A program made the position numbers and the translations under genes. This document shows, one piece after another, positions 6,915 through 13,842 of a stretch of 20,696 nt of DNA (position 1 is the first letter of the stretch; every line of letters starts with the position of its first letter). The DNA comes from Kiritimatiellia bacterium (GTDB taxonomy: Bacteria; Verrucomicrobiota; Kiritimatiellia; UBA8416; JABMPJ01). The notes beneath the pieces are model-generated. The model had not been told where the DNA came from and did no database searches. It saw only the letters and a program-made list of their open reading frames with translations. Location of the stretch: the NCBI GenBank assembly GCA_029939545.1, contig JAOZSS010000004.1:28029-48724 (forward strand), read 5' to 3'.

Positions 6915-7406
6915 TTACGCTTTGCCACGCATGGCAAACACTTCCACACGTGACTTGAGCTGATTTAGCGCCGCGAAGGTGGCCTTCACCACGTTAAGTT
7001 GATTGCTGCTGCCCAGCGACTTACCCAGGATGTCACGCACGCCGGCCACTTCGAGCACGGCGCGCATGCCGCCTCCGGCAATCACGCCGGTACCCGGCGA
7101 CGCCGGGCGCAACAGCACCTGACCGCCATCGCACACGCCCTTGACCTCGTGTGGGATCGTACGATCCTTCATGCACACCTTCACCAGCGACTTCCGGGCG
7201 ATCTCGCCGCCCTTGCGGATGGCGTCGGCCACTTCGTTGGCTTTGCCGAACCCGTAGCCCACGAGGCCGTCGCGGTTACCCACGACCACCACCGCACTAA
7301 AGCTAAAATTACGTCCACCCTTCACGACCTTGGAGCAGCGGTTTACAAACACCACGCGCTCTTCGAATTCAGGCTGGCTCTCTTTTTCTTTCCAATTAGG
7401 TCTCAC
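6915..7406 (-). CDS. rpsE: 30S ribosomal protein S5
   Basis: S5 helps hold translational accuracy and the mRNA entry helicase centre. The 163 residues show the N-terminal double-stranded-RNA-binding fold with the spectinomycin-loop stretch KVVKGGRNFSF (26-36), the YGFGKANEVADAIRKG segment (51-66), and the C-terminal domain motif SPGTGVIAGGGMRAVLEVAG. The start is GTG at 7406, two bases past the rplR stop, with GAGG about ten bases upstream in the rplR 3' end. No change typical of spectinomycin resistance is evident in the loop. Confidence 0.97.
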   Translation of the reverse strand: MRPNWKEKESQPEFEERVVFVNRCSKVVKGGRNFSFSAVVVVGNRDGLVGYGFGKANEVADAIRKGGEIARKSLVKVCMKDRTIPHEVKGVCDGGQVLLRPASPGTGVIAGGGMRAVLEVAGVRDILGKSLGSSNQLNVVKATFAALNQLKSRVEVFAMRGKA

Positions 7407-7408
7407 GG

Positions 7409-7795
7409 CTACTTATCCTCCTCGCCGGCATCCTTCGGGGCGGGCACCGCAGTGTCCCCAATCGAGAGCCCGCTTGCCACGGCCGTATCCACAACAGCCT
7501 TAATCCGACCATGAAAGTGGAATCCGCCCCGGTCGACCACGACCTGCTTCACCCCTCTCGCGTCGGCCAACTCGGCAATCCTGCGCCCCAGCTCCTCTGC
7601 CGCCGCTATGTTCTTGCGGCCGCCCGTGCGGGCTGCTACCAGGGTTACGCTATTCTCATCGTCGATCAGCTGCACCTGCAGGCTGGTGACCGACTTGAAG
7701 ATCGCCATGCGCGGACGCGCCTCGGTCCCGCTGATCTTCCGCCGCACACGGCGGTGGCGAGCCACTCGATACTCGGTTCTTGTCTTAAGCTGCAT
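7409..7795 (-). CDS. rplR: 50S ribosomal protein L18 with acidic C-terminal tail
   Basis: L18 binds 5S rRNA together with L5 and attaches it to the large subunit. The 128-residue protein has the basic N-terminus RTEYRVARHRRVRRKISGT (6-24), the RPRMAIFKS strand (28-36) and the closing FHGRIKAVVDTAVASGL (94-110). Most L18 proteins end within a residue or two of that point; here about 18 further residues, ending in KDAGEEDK, form a short Pro/Asp/Glu tail. It lies between rplF (12 bases) and rpsE (2 bases). Confidence 0.97.
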   Translation of the reverse strand: MQLKTRTEYRVARHRRVRRKISGTEARPRMAIFKSVTSLQVQLIDDENSVTLVAARTGGRKNIAAAEELGRRIAELADARGVKQVVVDRGGFHFHGRIKAVVDTAVASGLSIGDTAVPAPKDAGEEDK

Positions 7796-7807
7796 CGTCC
7801 AATTCCT

Positions 7808-8347
7808 CTATGCGACCGTCTTGCCGACCTTGCGCCGGATCCGCTCGCCCTTGTACTGCACGCCCTTGCCCTTGTAGGGCTCTGCGGGGCGGAACCCGCG
7901 GATACGTGCGGCGGTATCGCCCACCATCTGCTTATCGGCACCACTCACAGTGATGACCGTCCCCGAGTCGTTCACGGCCAAGCTAATCCCGTCTTTGACC
8001 GTATAGATGACCGGACTGGAAAGGCCCACCAACATATTCAGCGTCTGCCCCTGCACCGAAGCGCGGAAACCGACACCCGATATCTCGAGCTGTTTCTCGA
8101 AGCCCTTGGAGACGCCTGCCACCGCGTTGGCGATCAGGCTGCGCATGAGACCGTGCAGGCTCTTCTGTTCGCGGTGATCGCTTGAACGCGTCACGTTCAC
8201 CTGGCTGCCCTCGACGGCCGCGTCAATTCCATCCGGAAGATCGACCGTCAATTCGTCCTTGGCACCCTTGACGATGGCCTGTCGGCCATCCACGCGCACC
8301 TCGACACCCGCCGGCACATCAATTGGTTTCTGTCCTATCCTCGACAT
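7808..8347 (-). CDS. rplF: 50S ribosomal protein L6
   Basis: L6 lies near the GTPase centre of the large subunit. The 179 residues match the family. It begins MSRIGQKPIDVPAGVEVRVD and contains two repeated alpha/beta domains; the C-terminal half has DKQMVGDTAARIRGFRPAEP (139-158), followed by the signature YKGKGVQYKGERIRRKVGKT. The ATG at 8347 is 27 bases past rpsH, in standard spc order (rpsH-rplF-rplR). Confidence 0.98.
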   Translation of the reverse strand: MSRIGQKPIDVPAGVEVRVDGRQAIVKGAKDELTVDLPDGIDAAVEGSQVNVTRSSDHREQKSLHGLMRSLIANAVAGVSKGFEKQLEISGVGFRASVQGQTLNMLVGLSSPVIYTVKDGISLAVNDSGTVITVSGADKQMVGDTAARIRGFRPAEPYKGKGVQYKGERIRRKVGKTVA

Positions 8348-8374
8348 CGTCCACTCCTCACCTACAAACCACGG

Positions 8375-8770
8375 CTACCAGATTGAGCACAGCACCTCGC
8401 CACCAACATTCTGGCCGCGCGCCTCGCGGTCGGTCAGAACGCCCGACGAGGTACTCAGCACGGCGATGCCCTGCCCGGCCAGAACGCGCGGGACCTTGGC
8501 GGCCACCACGTAATGGCGCAGTCCGGGACGGCTTTCGCGCTTCAGCCCGCGAATAACCGGCTCATGCTCTTCCGTGTATTTCAAATTCAACTTAAGGCTC
8601 TTCGGGGTGCCGCCTTCAACGGCGTAGTCCGAGATGAACCCTTCGCGCTTCAACACTTGGGCAATTTCGCTCTTCAGGCGAGAGTGCGGCATATCAACCG
8701 TCTCGTGGCCCGCCTTATGCGCGTTACGAATGCGCGTCAACATATCGGCAATGGGATCCGACCAACTCAT
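8375..8770 (-). CDS. rpsH: 30S ribosomal protein S8
   Basis: S8 is a primary 16S rRNA binder; in E. coli it also represses the spc operon. The 131-residue product begins with the family motif SDPIADMLTRIRNA (4-17) and ends with the RNA-binding core VLSTSSGVLTDREARGQNVG (103-122) and a final Trp. The ATG at 8770 follows rpsN by 15 bases. I found no clear copy of the E. coli S8 operator near rplE. Confidence 0.98.
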   Translation of the reverse strand: MSWSDPIADMLTRIRNAHKAGHETVDMPHSRLKSEIAQVLKREGFISDYAVEGGTPKSLKLNLKYTEEHEPVIRGLKRESRPGLRHYVVAAKVPRVLAGQGIAVLSTSSGVLTDREARGQNVGGEVLCSIW

Positions 8771-8785
8771 CTTCTCTCCTTCGTC

Positions 8786-8971
8786 CTACCAGCTTGCCTT
8801 CGTCACACCAGGAATCTGTCCCGACACGGCCAGTTCCCTGAAACAGAGCCGGCACAACTTAAACTTGCGCATATACGCACGCGGCCGCCCACATTGAACA
8901 CAACGGTTGTAGCCACGAACCTTAAACTTCGGGTCCCGCGCTGCCTTGGCAATAAGTGATGTCTTAGCCAA
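8786..8971 (-). CDS. rpsN: 30S ribosomal protein S14, zinc-binding type
   Basis: The 61-residue product is the short zinc form of S14 (type Z), which sits in the 30S head. Cys24, Cys27, Cys40 and Cys43 make two CxxC pairs (CVQC and CRLC), and it ends GQIPGVTKASW as the family does. The start is TTG at 8971: AAGGAG lies six bases before it, the next residues are AKTSLIAKA as expected, and the longer open frame upstream is just the end of rplE read out of frame. The TTG is one base past the rplE stop. Confidence 0.96.
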   Translation of the reverse strand: MAKTSLIAKAARDPKFKVRGYNRCVQCGRPRAYMRKFKLCRLCFRELAVSGQIPGVTKASW

Positions 8972-8972
8972 C

Positions 8973-9524
8973 TTAAACTCCTTCGTCTTTCTTTTTCGCA
9001 AAAGGCATACCCAGGAGGGCCAACAGCTCGTAGGCCTCCTTGTCGTTACGTGCGGACGTAACAATCGTCACGTTCATCCCCTGGGCGCTCCCCACCTTGT
9101 CAGGATTCACCTCCGGAAAAATGGTCTGGTCTTTCAACCCGAGCGTGTAGTTGCCCTTGCCATCAAAGGCCTCCGTCGGCACGCCCCGGAAGTCGCGAAT
9201 GCGCGGCAGTGCCGCGTTGATCAGGCGATCCACGAACTCATACATGCGCGTTCCGCGCAGTGTGACCTTGGCGCCGATGGTCATGCCTTCGCGCAACTTA
9301 AAGTTAGAGATGCTGTTGCGGGCTTTCGTCATCACCGGCAGCTGCCCCGTAATCTGGGCCAGCTCCCCGGCATGTGCCTTCTGAGCATCCTTGTCCACAA
9401 TCCCCAACCCCATGTTTACCACAACCTTGCTCAGCTTCGGCAGCTGCATCGGGTTGCTCATCCCCAGCTTCTCTTTGAGAGCCGGAAGGGCTTCCGTATT
9501 ATATCGTTCTTTCAGCGTCGACAT
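8973..9524 (-). CDS. rplE: 50S ribosomal protein L5
   Basis: L5 binds 5S rRNA in the central protuberance and contacts P-site tRNA. The product is 183 residues from ATG 9524, which has GAGGA five bases upstream; a TTG at 9536 would add four residues but overlaps the rplX stop and has no better signal. Family motifs present are the N-terminal MSTLKERYNTEALPALKEKL, KVVVNMGLG (34-42), MTKARNSISNFKLREGM and the C-terminal DKEAYELLALLGMPF. Confidence 0.97.
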   Translation of the reverse strand: MSTLKERYNTEALPALKEKLGMSNPMQLPKLSKVVVNMGLGIVDKDAQKAHAGELAQITGQLPVMTKARNSISNFKLREGMTIGAKVTLRGTRMYEFVDRLINAALPRIRDFRGVPTEAFDGKGNYTLGLKDQTIFPEVNPDKVGSAQGMNVTIVTSARNDKEAYELLALLGMPFAKKKDEGV

Positions 9525-9532
9525 GCTTGTCC

Positions 9533-9853
9533 TCAACTGTCAAATGCGTGACCGCAGGCTTTGCACTTGCGGATACGCCGTTCGCCATCCTGGGCCCGAC
9601 CAGTACGCACGCCCTTTTTACAATCCGGGCAGTACAGCAACACGTTCGAGAGCGCCATGGGCTTCTCTTTTTCCACGATACCGCCCTGGGGCGTATCCTG
9701 CGTCTTACGCAGCGTCTTCTTGCCGAGGTTTACGCCCTCAACAAGTACACGCCCCAGACCCGGAATCACCTGCAGCACTTTGCCGCTCTTGCCGGCGTCC
9801 ACGCCTGCAATCGCCGCAACCGTATCGCCCTTCTTAATGCGCGGTATACTCAC
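9533..9853 (-). CDS. rplX: 50S ribosomal protein L24 with C-terminal zinc ribbon
   Basis: L24 is an early assembly protein by the exit tunnel. The 106 residues begin with the KOW motif (IKKGDTVAAIAGVDAGKSGK, 6-25) and the NLGKKTLRKTQDTPQGGIVE segment (42-61). The C-terminus has Cys75, Cys78, Cys97 and Cys100 (CPDC and CKAC), a likely zinc ribbon present in part of the family and absent from E. coli. The ATG at 9853 is preceded by 131 bases holding repeats, the longest gap in the window; GGAGGG lies about nine bases before it. Confidence 0.97.
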   Translation of the reverse strand: MSIPRIKKGDTVAAIAGVDAGKSGKVLQVIPGLGRVLVEGVNLGKKTLRKTQDTPQGGIVEKEKPMALSNVLLYCPDCKKGVRTGRAQDGERRIRKCKACGHAFDS

Positions 9854-9882
9854 GCTTCCATCCCTCCATCAACTCGAGGTAC

Positions 9883-9942
9883 GAACATTCGAACAGCCGA
9901 AGTACGAACAGCCGAACATTCAAACCCAGAACTCACAACTCA
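9883..9942. repeat. Degenerate 7-8-base GAAC tandem repeat in rplN-rplX gap
   Basis: On the plus strand the tract parses fully into units: GAACATTC, GAACAGCC, GAAGTAC, GAACAGCC, GAACATTC, AAACCCA, GAACTCA, CAACTCA. The first five read the same in reversed order, so the unit order is mirror-symmetric around GAAGTAC. The words match those around the rplQ terminator (GAACAGCC is shared). Together with the hairpin at 9951-9978 it fills most of the 131-base gap between rplN and rplX. Confidence 0.8.
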
Positions 9943-9950
9943 GCTTGCCA

Positions 9951-9978
9951 CGCCGTAGCCCCAAGGGGCGAAGGCTCG
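9951..9978. repeat. Palindromic hairpin element, copy A (GTA/GAA internal loop)
   Basis: On the plus strand GCC (9952-9954), GTA, GCCCC, AA, GGGGC, GAA, GGC (9973-9975) fold as two stems separated by a GTA/GAA internal loop. The same layout, with a different inner stem, occurs at 15502-15529. It lies six bases past the rplN stop and is transcribed. It has no T-run on the minus strand, so it is unlikely to be a terminator. Confidence 0.65.
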
Positions 9979-9984
9979 AAATCC

Positions 9985-10350
9985 CTAAAGAACCTCAGGC
10001 GCCAACGAGATTATCTTCATATAGTTCTTTTCGCGCAACTCCCTCGCGACCGGCCCGAAGATACGGGACCCAATCGGGCTCTTGTTGGCGTCCACAATCA
10101 CCACCGCGTTGTTGTCAAAACGCAGGTGCGACCCATCCGAGCGAGCCACGGGGTGCTTCGTGCGCACAATCAGCGCATCGCACACCGAGCCCTTCTTGAT
10201 CGCGCTGTTGGGCTGTGCTTCTTTGACCGACACCTTGATGATGTCGCCCACGTAGGCATAGCGCTTGCGCTGGCCCAGGACGCGAAAGCAGCGAACGCGT
10301 TTCGCGCCCGTGTTATCGGCCACTACCAGATCAGTTTCTTCAGCAATCAC
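9985..10350 (-). CDS. rplN: 50S ribosomal protein L14
   Basis: L14 forms inter-subunit bridges and contacts L19. The 121 residues match the family length. Motifs: VADNTGAKRVRCFRVLGQ (10-27), VGDIIKVSVKEAQPNSAIKK (34-53), RFDNNAVVIVD and the closing RIFGPVARELREKNYMKIISLAPEVL (whole C-terminus conserved). The start is GTG at 10350, with AAGGAG eight bases upstream; no ATG fits. It is 34 bases past rpsQ. Confidence 0.98.
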   Translation of the reverse strand: MIAEETDLVVADNTGAKRVRCFRVLGQRKRYAYVGDIIKVSVKEAQPNSAIKKGSVCDALIVRTKHPVARSDGSHLRFDNNAVVIVDANKSPIGSRIFGPVARELREKNYMKIISLAPEVL

Positions 10351-10384
10351 AGCCTTGTCTCCTTAGTGTCCGCGGTGCAACCCC

Positions 10385-10663
10385 TCAGGCCACCGTCTCC
10401 ACCGCTTCAATCGCGGTCACGCGCCAGCGCTTCATCTTACTGTAAGGCCGGCATTCCTCAATCTGTACCTTGTCGCCAACCTTGGCTCGGCTGTTCTCAT
10501 CATGCGCATGAAACTTGCGGTGTATCCGCACGACCTTGCTGTACATCGCGTGACGGCGCCGGGTCTCGACCCGCACCACCACCGACTTCGCGCCGCTCAC
10601 ACTCACGACCGTACCGTTGCGCTGCTTGCGTGTAACCTGTCGATTCTCTGTCTTTTCCGTCAT
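10385..10663 (-). CDS. rpsQ: 30S ribosomal protein S17
   Basis: S17 is an early 16S rRNA binder with an OB fold. The 92-residue product has the diagnostic GTVVSVSGAKSVVVRVE (17-33), the basic loop YSKVVRIHRKFHAHDE (41-56), and VGDKVQIEECRPYSKMKRW (62-80). The N-terminus (MTEKTENRQVTRK) is a few residues longer than in E. coli, which is common. ATG 10663 is 33 bases after rpmC. Confidence 0.98.
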   Translation of the reverse strand: MTEKTENRQVTRKQRNGTVVSVSGAKSVVVRVETRRRHAMYSKVVRIHRKFHAHDENSRAKVGDKVQIEECRPYSKMKRWRVTAIEAVETVA

Positions 10664-10696
10664 ATCTCGATCCCCGTGGAACGTTCCCGCCCAATG

Positions 10697-10900
10697 CTAG
10701 GCCTGCTGGGCCCGCTCCTCTATAACCGTCTTGATCCGTGCCACGTCGCGCCGCAGCGTCCGCATCTGCAGTGGCGAATGCGATCCATCGCCCACGCGCT
10801 GCATCATGCGCACGTTCGCCAGCTCACTACGCGTTTCGTCCATGAGATTCCGCAGTTCCTCGTCGGTCTGCTCTCTCAAGCTGCTTGCTTTCATCGCCAT
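10697..10900 (-). CDS. rpmC: 50S ribosomal protein L29
   Basis: L29 is a small helical hairpin at the exit tunnel that helps dock trigger factor and SRP. The 67-residue product shows KASSLREQTDEELRNLMDE (4-22) and the second helix LRRDVARIKTVIEER (49-63), both typical. ATG 10900 has AGGAAG just upstream; a second ATG two codons in is possible. It lies between rplP (25 bases) and rpsQ in standard S10-operon order. Confidence 0.96.
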   Translation of the reverse strand: MAMKASSLREQTDEELRNLMDETRSELANVRMMQRVGDGSHSPLQMRTLRRDVARIKTVIEERAQQA

Positions 10901-10925
10901 GGTCTTCCTGCCTTATCGACGCGCC

Positions 10926-11339
10926 TTACCCTTCGCGCGTTATAAACTTGGTCCTCAAACCCAGCTTCGCATCCGCCAGACGCAGGGCTTCCCGCGCCAA
11001 CTGCTCGGACACACCAGCCACTTCAAATAACATCATGCCGGGACGCACCACGGCCACCCAGTACTCTGGGTTTCCCTTACCCTTACCCATACGCACTTCG
11101 ATCGGCTTCTGGGTAATGGGCTTATCCGGAAAGATGCGAATCCACAGACGGCCACGACGCTTCATGCGGCGATTGATTGCCACGCGGCAGGCTTCGATCT
11201 GCGTGCTCTTGATCCAGCCACGCTCCATCACCCTAATTCCATACTCGCCGAACGACAGGCTGGCTCCGCTCTTGGCCATCCCCTTGCGGCTACCCCGCTG
11301 CACCTTGCGGTGCTTCACTCTCTTAGGCATTAAAGGCAT
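10926..11339 (-). CDS. rplP: 50S ribosomal protein L16
   Basis: L16 organises the A-site tRNA and peptidyl-transferase region. The 137 residues begin MPLMPKRVKHRKVQRGSRKG, a common L16 N-terminus, then SFGEYGIRVMERGWI (29-43) and the conserved RMGKGKGNPEYWVAVVRPG (83-101). AGGAG lies about eleven bases before the ATG at 11339; a second ATG three codons in is an alternative. It is 26 bases after rpsC. The loop Arg-Met-Gly-Lys-Gly-Lys-Gly carries the methionine and arginine positions modified in some bacteria. Confidence 0.98.
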   Translation of the reverse strand: MPLMPKRVKHRKVQRGSRKGMAKSGASLSFGEYGIRVMERGWIKSTQIEACRVAINRRMKRRGRLWIRIFPDKPITQKPIEVRMGKGKGNPEYWVAVVRPGMMLFEVAGVSEQLAREALRLADAKLGLRTKFITREG

Positions 11340-11365
11340 TGTTTAGATTCTCCTCTTCCGGCAAC

Positions 11366-12001
11366 CTAGGCGGCCTGCTTTTCATCTTTCTTGCAGATCC
11401 ACACCTTGACGCCAATGCGTCCGGCCGTGGTGGGCGACTCCGCGAACCCGTACTCGATATTCGCACGCAGGGTATGCAGCGGAATCTTGCCTTCCTTGTA
11501 CCACTCCACCCGCGACAGTTCGGCACCGCCTAGGCGCCCGCTCACGCGGATCTTAATTCCTTCGACGCCCAAGTCCATGGCGAGCTTGATCGCCCGCTTC
11601 ATGGCGCGACGGAACGACACACGGCGCGCCATCTGCATGGCAATGTTTTCGGCGACGAGCTGAGCGTTCGTGTCGGCATCGCGGATCTCCTGGATCTCGA
11701 TGTAGACCTCTTTGCCAGTCATGCGCGACAGTTCCACGCGGATACGCTCAATATCCTGCCCCTTGCGCCCAATCACGATGCCAGGTCGCGCGGTAAAGAT
11801 GTTCACGCGTACCCGGTTGGCATAGCGCTCGATCCGAACCTGCGCCACGGCAGCGTTCTCCAGACGTTTCTTGACCAGCTCGCGAATCTTGAGATCCTCG
11901 TTGAGCAGGTTCCCAAATTCTTTCTTGGGACTGAACCAGCGTGAACGCCAGTCCTTGTCTACTGCGAGCCGCAGCCCGATTGGATTAGTCTTCTGACCCA
12001 A
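11366..12001 (-). CDS. rpsC: 30S ribosomal protein S3
   Basis: S3 lines the mRNA entry channel and takes part in helicase activity. The 211 residues show the N-terminal GQKTNPIGLRL (2-12), a KH domain with the GRKG loop at 78-81 after ARPGIVI, and the C-terminal SGRLGGAELSRVEWYKEGKI (154-173). The start is TTG at 12001, giving the standard M-G-Q-K opening; GGGAG lies about eight bases before it and no ATG is nearby. It is 24 bases past rplV. Confidence 0.97.
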   Translation of the reverse strand: MGQKTNPIGLRLAVDKDWRSRWFSPKKEFGNLLNEDLKIRELVKKRLENAAVAQVRIERYANRVRVNIFTARPGIVIGRKGQDIERIRVELSRMTGKEVYIEIQEIRDADTNAQLVAENIAMQMARRVSFRRAMKRAIKLAMDLGVEGIKIRVSGRLGGAELSRVEWYKEGKIPLHTLRANIEYGFAESPTTAGRIGVKVWICKKDEKQAA

Positions 12002-12025
12002 AACGTTGCTCCCTTTCCCCTCCGA

Positions 12026-12376
12026 CTACGCTGCGTCGGACTCCTGTCCGTCCGTCAGGACGATCTTGATATGACACATACGCTTCTTAACCGGCCGAAT
12101 GCCGCCTCGTGCACGTGACCAGTACCGCTTCATCCGCGGTCCCTCTTCGATCACTGCTTCCTTAACCGTCAACTCGTCAACCGCCAGTTTCGCGTTGTTC
12201 TCCGCGTTGGCGATTGCCGACTTCAAAGTCTTGCCAATCAACCCGGCTGCTTTGCGGGCGCTGAAATCCGTTATCTTCAACGCATCCGCCACGGGCAGGC
12301 CCTGCATCTTGCGGGCCAGATCACGCGCCTTGCTAGGCGAGAGCCGCGCAAACTTGGTTCTTGCTGTTACTTCCAT
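12026..12376 (-). CDS. rplV: 50S ribosomal protein L22
   Basis: L22 lines the peptide exit tunnel with a long beta-hairpin. The 116-residue product shows LSPSKARDLARKMQGLPV (12-29) and the hairpin region about 79-104 (GPRMKRYWSRARGGIRPVKK), where macrolide-resistance changes occur in other bacteria. The hairpin has the same length as in E. coli with no insertion or deletion visible. ATG 12376 is 36 bases past rpsS. Confidence 0.97.
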   Translation of the reverse strand: MEVTARTKFARLSPSKARDLARKMQGLPVADALKITDFSARKAAGLIGKTLKSAIANAENNAKLAVDELTVKEAVIEEGPRMKRYWSRARGGIRPVKKRMCHIKIVLTDGQESDAA

Positions 12377-12412
12377 GAGTCCAACCCCAGTTCCTGTGAC
12401 GCTGACGGCGCC

Positions 12413-12697
12413 CTATTTCAGCGCCTTCGTCTTATCGGTGTGCGAGCCATGACGGCGAAATGCCCGCGTCGGGGCAAACTCACCGAGGCGATGCCCCACC
12501 ATATTCTCCGTCACAAACATCGAAATGTGCTGTTTGCCATTGTGAATGGCGAACGTGTGGCCGACGAACTCCGGTACGATCATCGAGCGACGCGACCAGG
12601 TCTTGATCGGTCGCCGGTCGCCAGACCGGTTCATCCGCTCTACCTTCGTGAGCAGCTTGGGCTCAACGTAGAACCCTTTCTTTAGTGAACGCGCCAT
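12413..12697 (-). CDS. rpsS: 30S ribosomal protein S19
   Basis: S19 works with S13 in the 30S head and inter-subunit bridges. The 94 residues open MARSLKKGFYVEPKLLTKVE and include KTWSRRSMIVPEFVGHTFAI (32-51) and HRLGEFAPTRAFRRHG (69-84), all family signatures. The ATG at 12697 is three bases past the rplB stop, so the pair is tightly coupled. Confidence 0.98.
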   Translation of the reverse strand: MARSLKKGFYVEPKLLTKVERMNRSGDRRPIKTWSRRSMIVPEFVGHTFAIHNGKQHISMFVTENMVGHRLGEFAPTRAFRRHGSHTDKTKALK

Positions 12698-12700
12698 AGC

Positions 12701-13525
12701 CTATTTTCTCCGCTTAACAATAAATTTGCTGGATGTCTTCCGGCGCGAACGGGTTTTGCCGCCCTTCGCCAACTTGCCCCACGGTGAAACGGGATGTCCG
12801 CCACCGGAGGTACGGCCTTCGCCACCGCCCATGGGATGGTCCACCGGGTTCATCGCCACACCACGCACCGTGGGACGGCGACCACGCCAGCGTGCGCGTC
12901 CGGCCTTGCCGTCCACGATACTGGAATGTTCCGAGTTGCCCACCTGCCCGATCGTCGCCATGCACTTGACGTTGATCAACCGGATCTCACCGGATGGCAG
13001 CTTTATTTGGGCATACTTACCTTCACGCGCCATGAGCTGAGCGCCCACACCGGCACTGCGCACGATGCGCGCTCCGCGCCCGGGCTCCAGTTCGATATTG
13101 TGAACCGTCAATCCCAGCGGAATATTCTCCAGCGGCAGAGCGTTGCCCACGATCGGCTCCGATTCCGGACCGGACGCGAGCATCGTATCCACCTCCAGAC
13201 CACCCGGGGCCAGGATATAGCGCTTCTCGCCGTCGACATAAAACAGCAGCGCAATGTTGGCAGAACGGTTCGGATCGTACTCAATGGCCGCGACGCGTGC
13301 CGGCACGCCGGTCTTCTCACGACGGAAATCGATCTCGCGGTAACGACGCTTGGCCCCACCACCACGATGCCGCACCGTGATGCGGCCAGCCGAGTTGCGG
13401 CCCGATGTGCGCCTCTTGCCCTTCGAAAGAGCTTTCTCCGGCGTAGTCTTGGTAATCTCTTCAAACGTCGAGACCGTTGCAAACCGCCTGCCGGGTGTTA
13501 TCGGATTGTATTTTCTTACAGCCAT
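12701..13525 (-). CDS. rplB: 50S ribosomal protein L2
   Basis: L2 is essential for subunit joining and peptidyl-transferase structure. The 274-residue protein has the N-terminal RNA-binding part (RNSAGRITVRHRGGGAKRRY, 43-62) and the SH3-like domain with RSAGVGAQLMAREGKYAQIK. The C-terminal MNPVDHPMGGGEGR (225-238) carries His230, the counterpart of E. coli His229. The end is strongly basic. ATG 13525 lies 29 bases past rplW. Confidence 0.98.
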   Translation of the reverse strand: MAVRKYNPITPGRRFATVSTFEEITKTTPEKALSKGKRRTSGRNSAGRITVRHRGGGAKRRYREIDFRREKTGVPARVAAIEYDPNRSANIALLFYVDGEKRYILAPGGLEVDTMLASGPESEPIVGNALPLENIPLGLTVHNIELEPGRGARIVRSAGVGAQLMAREGKYAQIKLPSGEIRLINVKCMATIGQVGNSEHSSIVDGKAGRARWRGRRPTVRGVAMNPVDHPMGGGEGRTSGGGHPVSPWGKLAKGGKTRSRRKTSSKFIVKRRK

Positions 13526-13554
13526 ATTACCTTCTCCCCCCAGAGGACCCGCGC

Positions 13555-13842
13555 CTAGGCGAGTTCGATCCGGCTCCCCTCATCCAGGGTAACGATCGCC
13601 CGCTTCCAGTCCGCCCGCTTGCCGTAGCGCACGGTGCGTTCACGCTTGCGCTTGCCTGCGTACCGCATCGTGTTAACCGACTTCACCGACACGTTGAACT
13701 GCTCTTCAACCGCCTCTTTAATCTCCGGCTTGTTGGCCGAACATGCGACGCTGAAGAAGTACTTGTTGCCTGTCTCGGTCTGGAGTGTGCCCTTCTCCGT
13801 TAACTGAATCTCTTTAATAATCGCGTCCGCATGCTTTTTCAT
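13555..13842 (-). CDS. rplW: 50S ribosomal protein L23
   Basis: L23 sits at the exit tunnel mouth and is the main docking site for trigger factor and SRP. The 95-residue product shows LTEKGTLQTETGNKYFFSVA (14-33), KPEIKEAVEEQFNVSVKSVN (38-57) and the basic loop YAGKRKRERTVRYGKRADWK (61-80). It begins with ATG overlapping the rplD stop by four bases. Sequence is family-typical. Confidence 0.97.
   Translation of the reverse strand: MKKHADAIIKEIQLTEKGTLQTETGNKYFFSVACSANKPEIKEAVEEQFNVSVKSVNTMRYAGKRKRERTVRYGKRADWKRAIVTLDEGSRIELA

Noticed and set aside
8972..9064. Longer 92-residue version of rpsN
   Set aside because: The extra N-terminus is the end of rplE read in another frame; the TTG at 8971 has AAGGAG and the expected S14 N-terminus.
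12794..13558. 254-residue plus-strand open frame opposite rplB
   Set aside because: Lies over a highly conserved L2 gene; no family resemblance.
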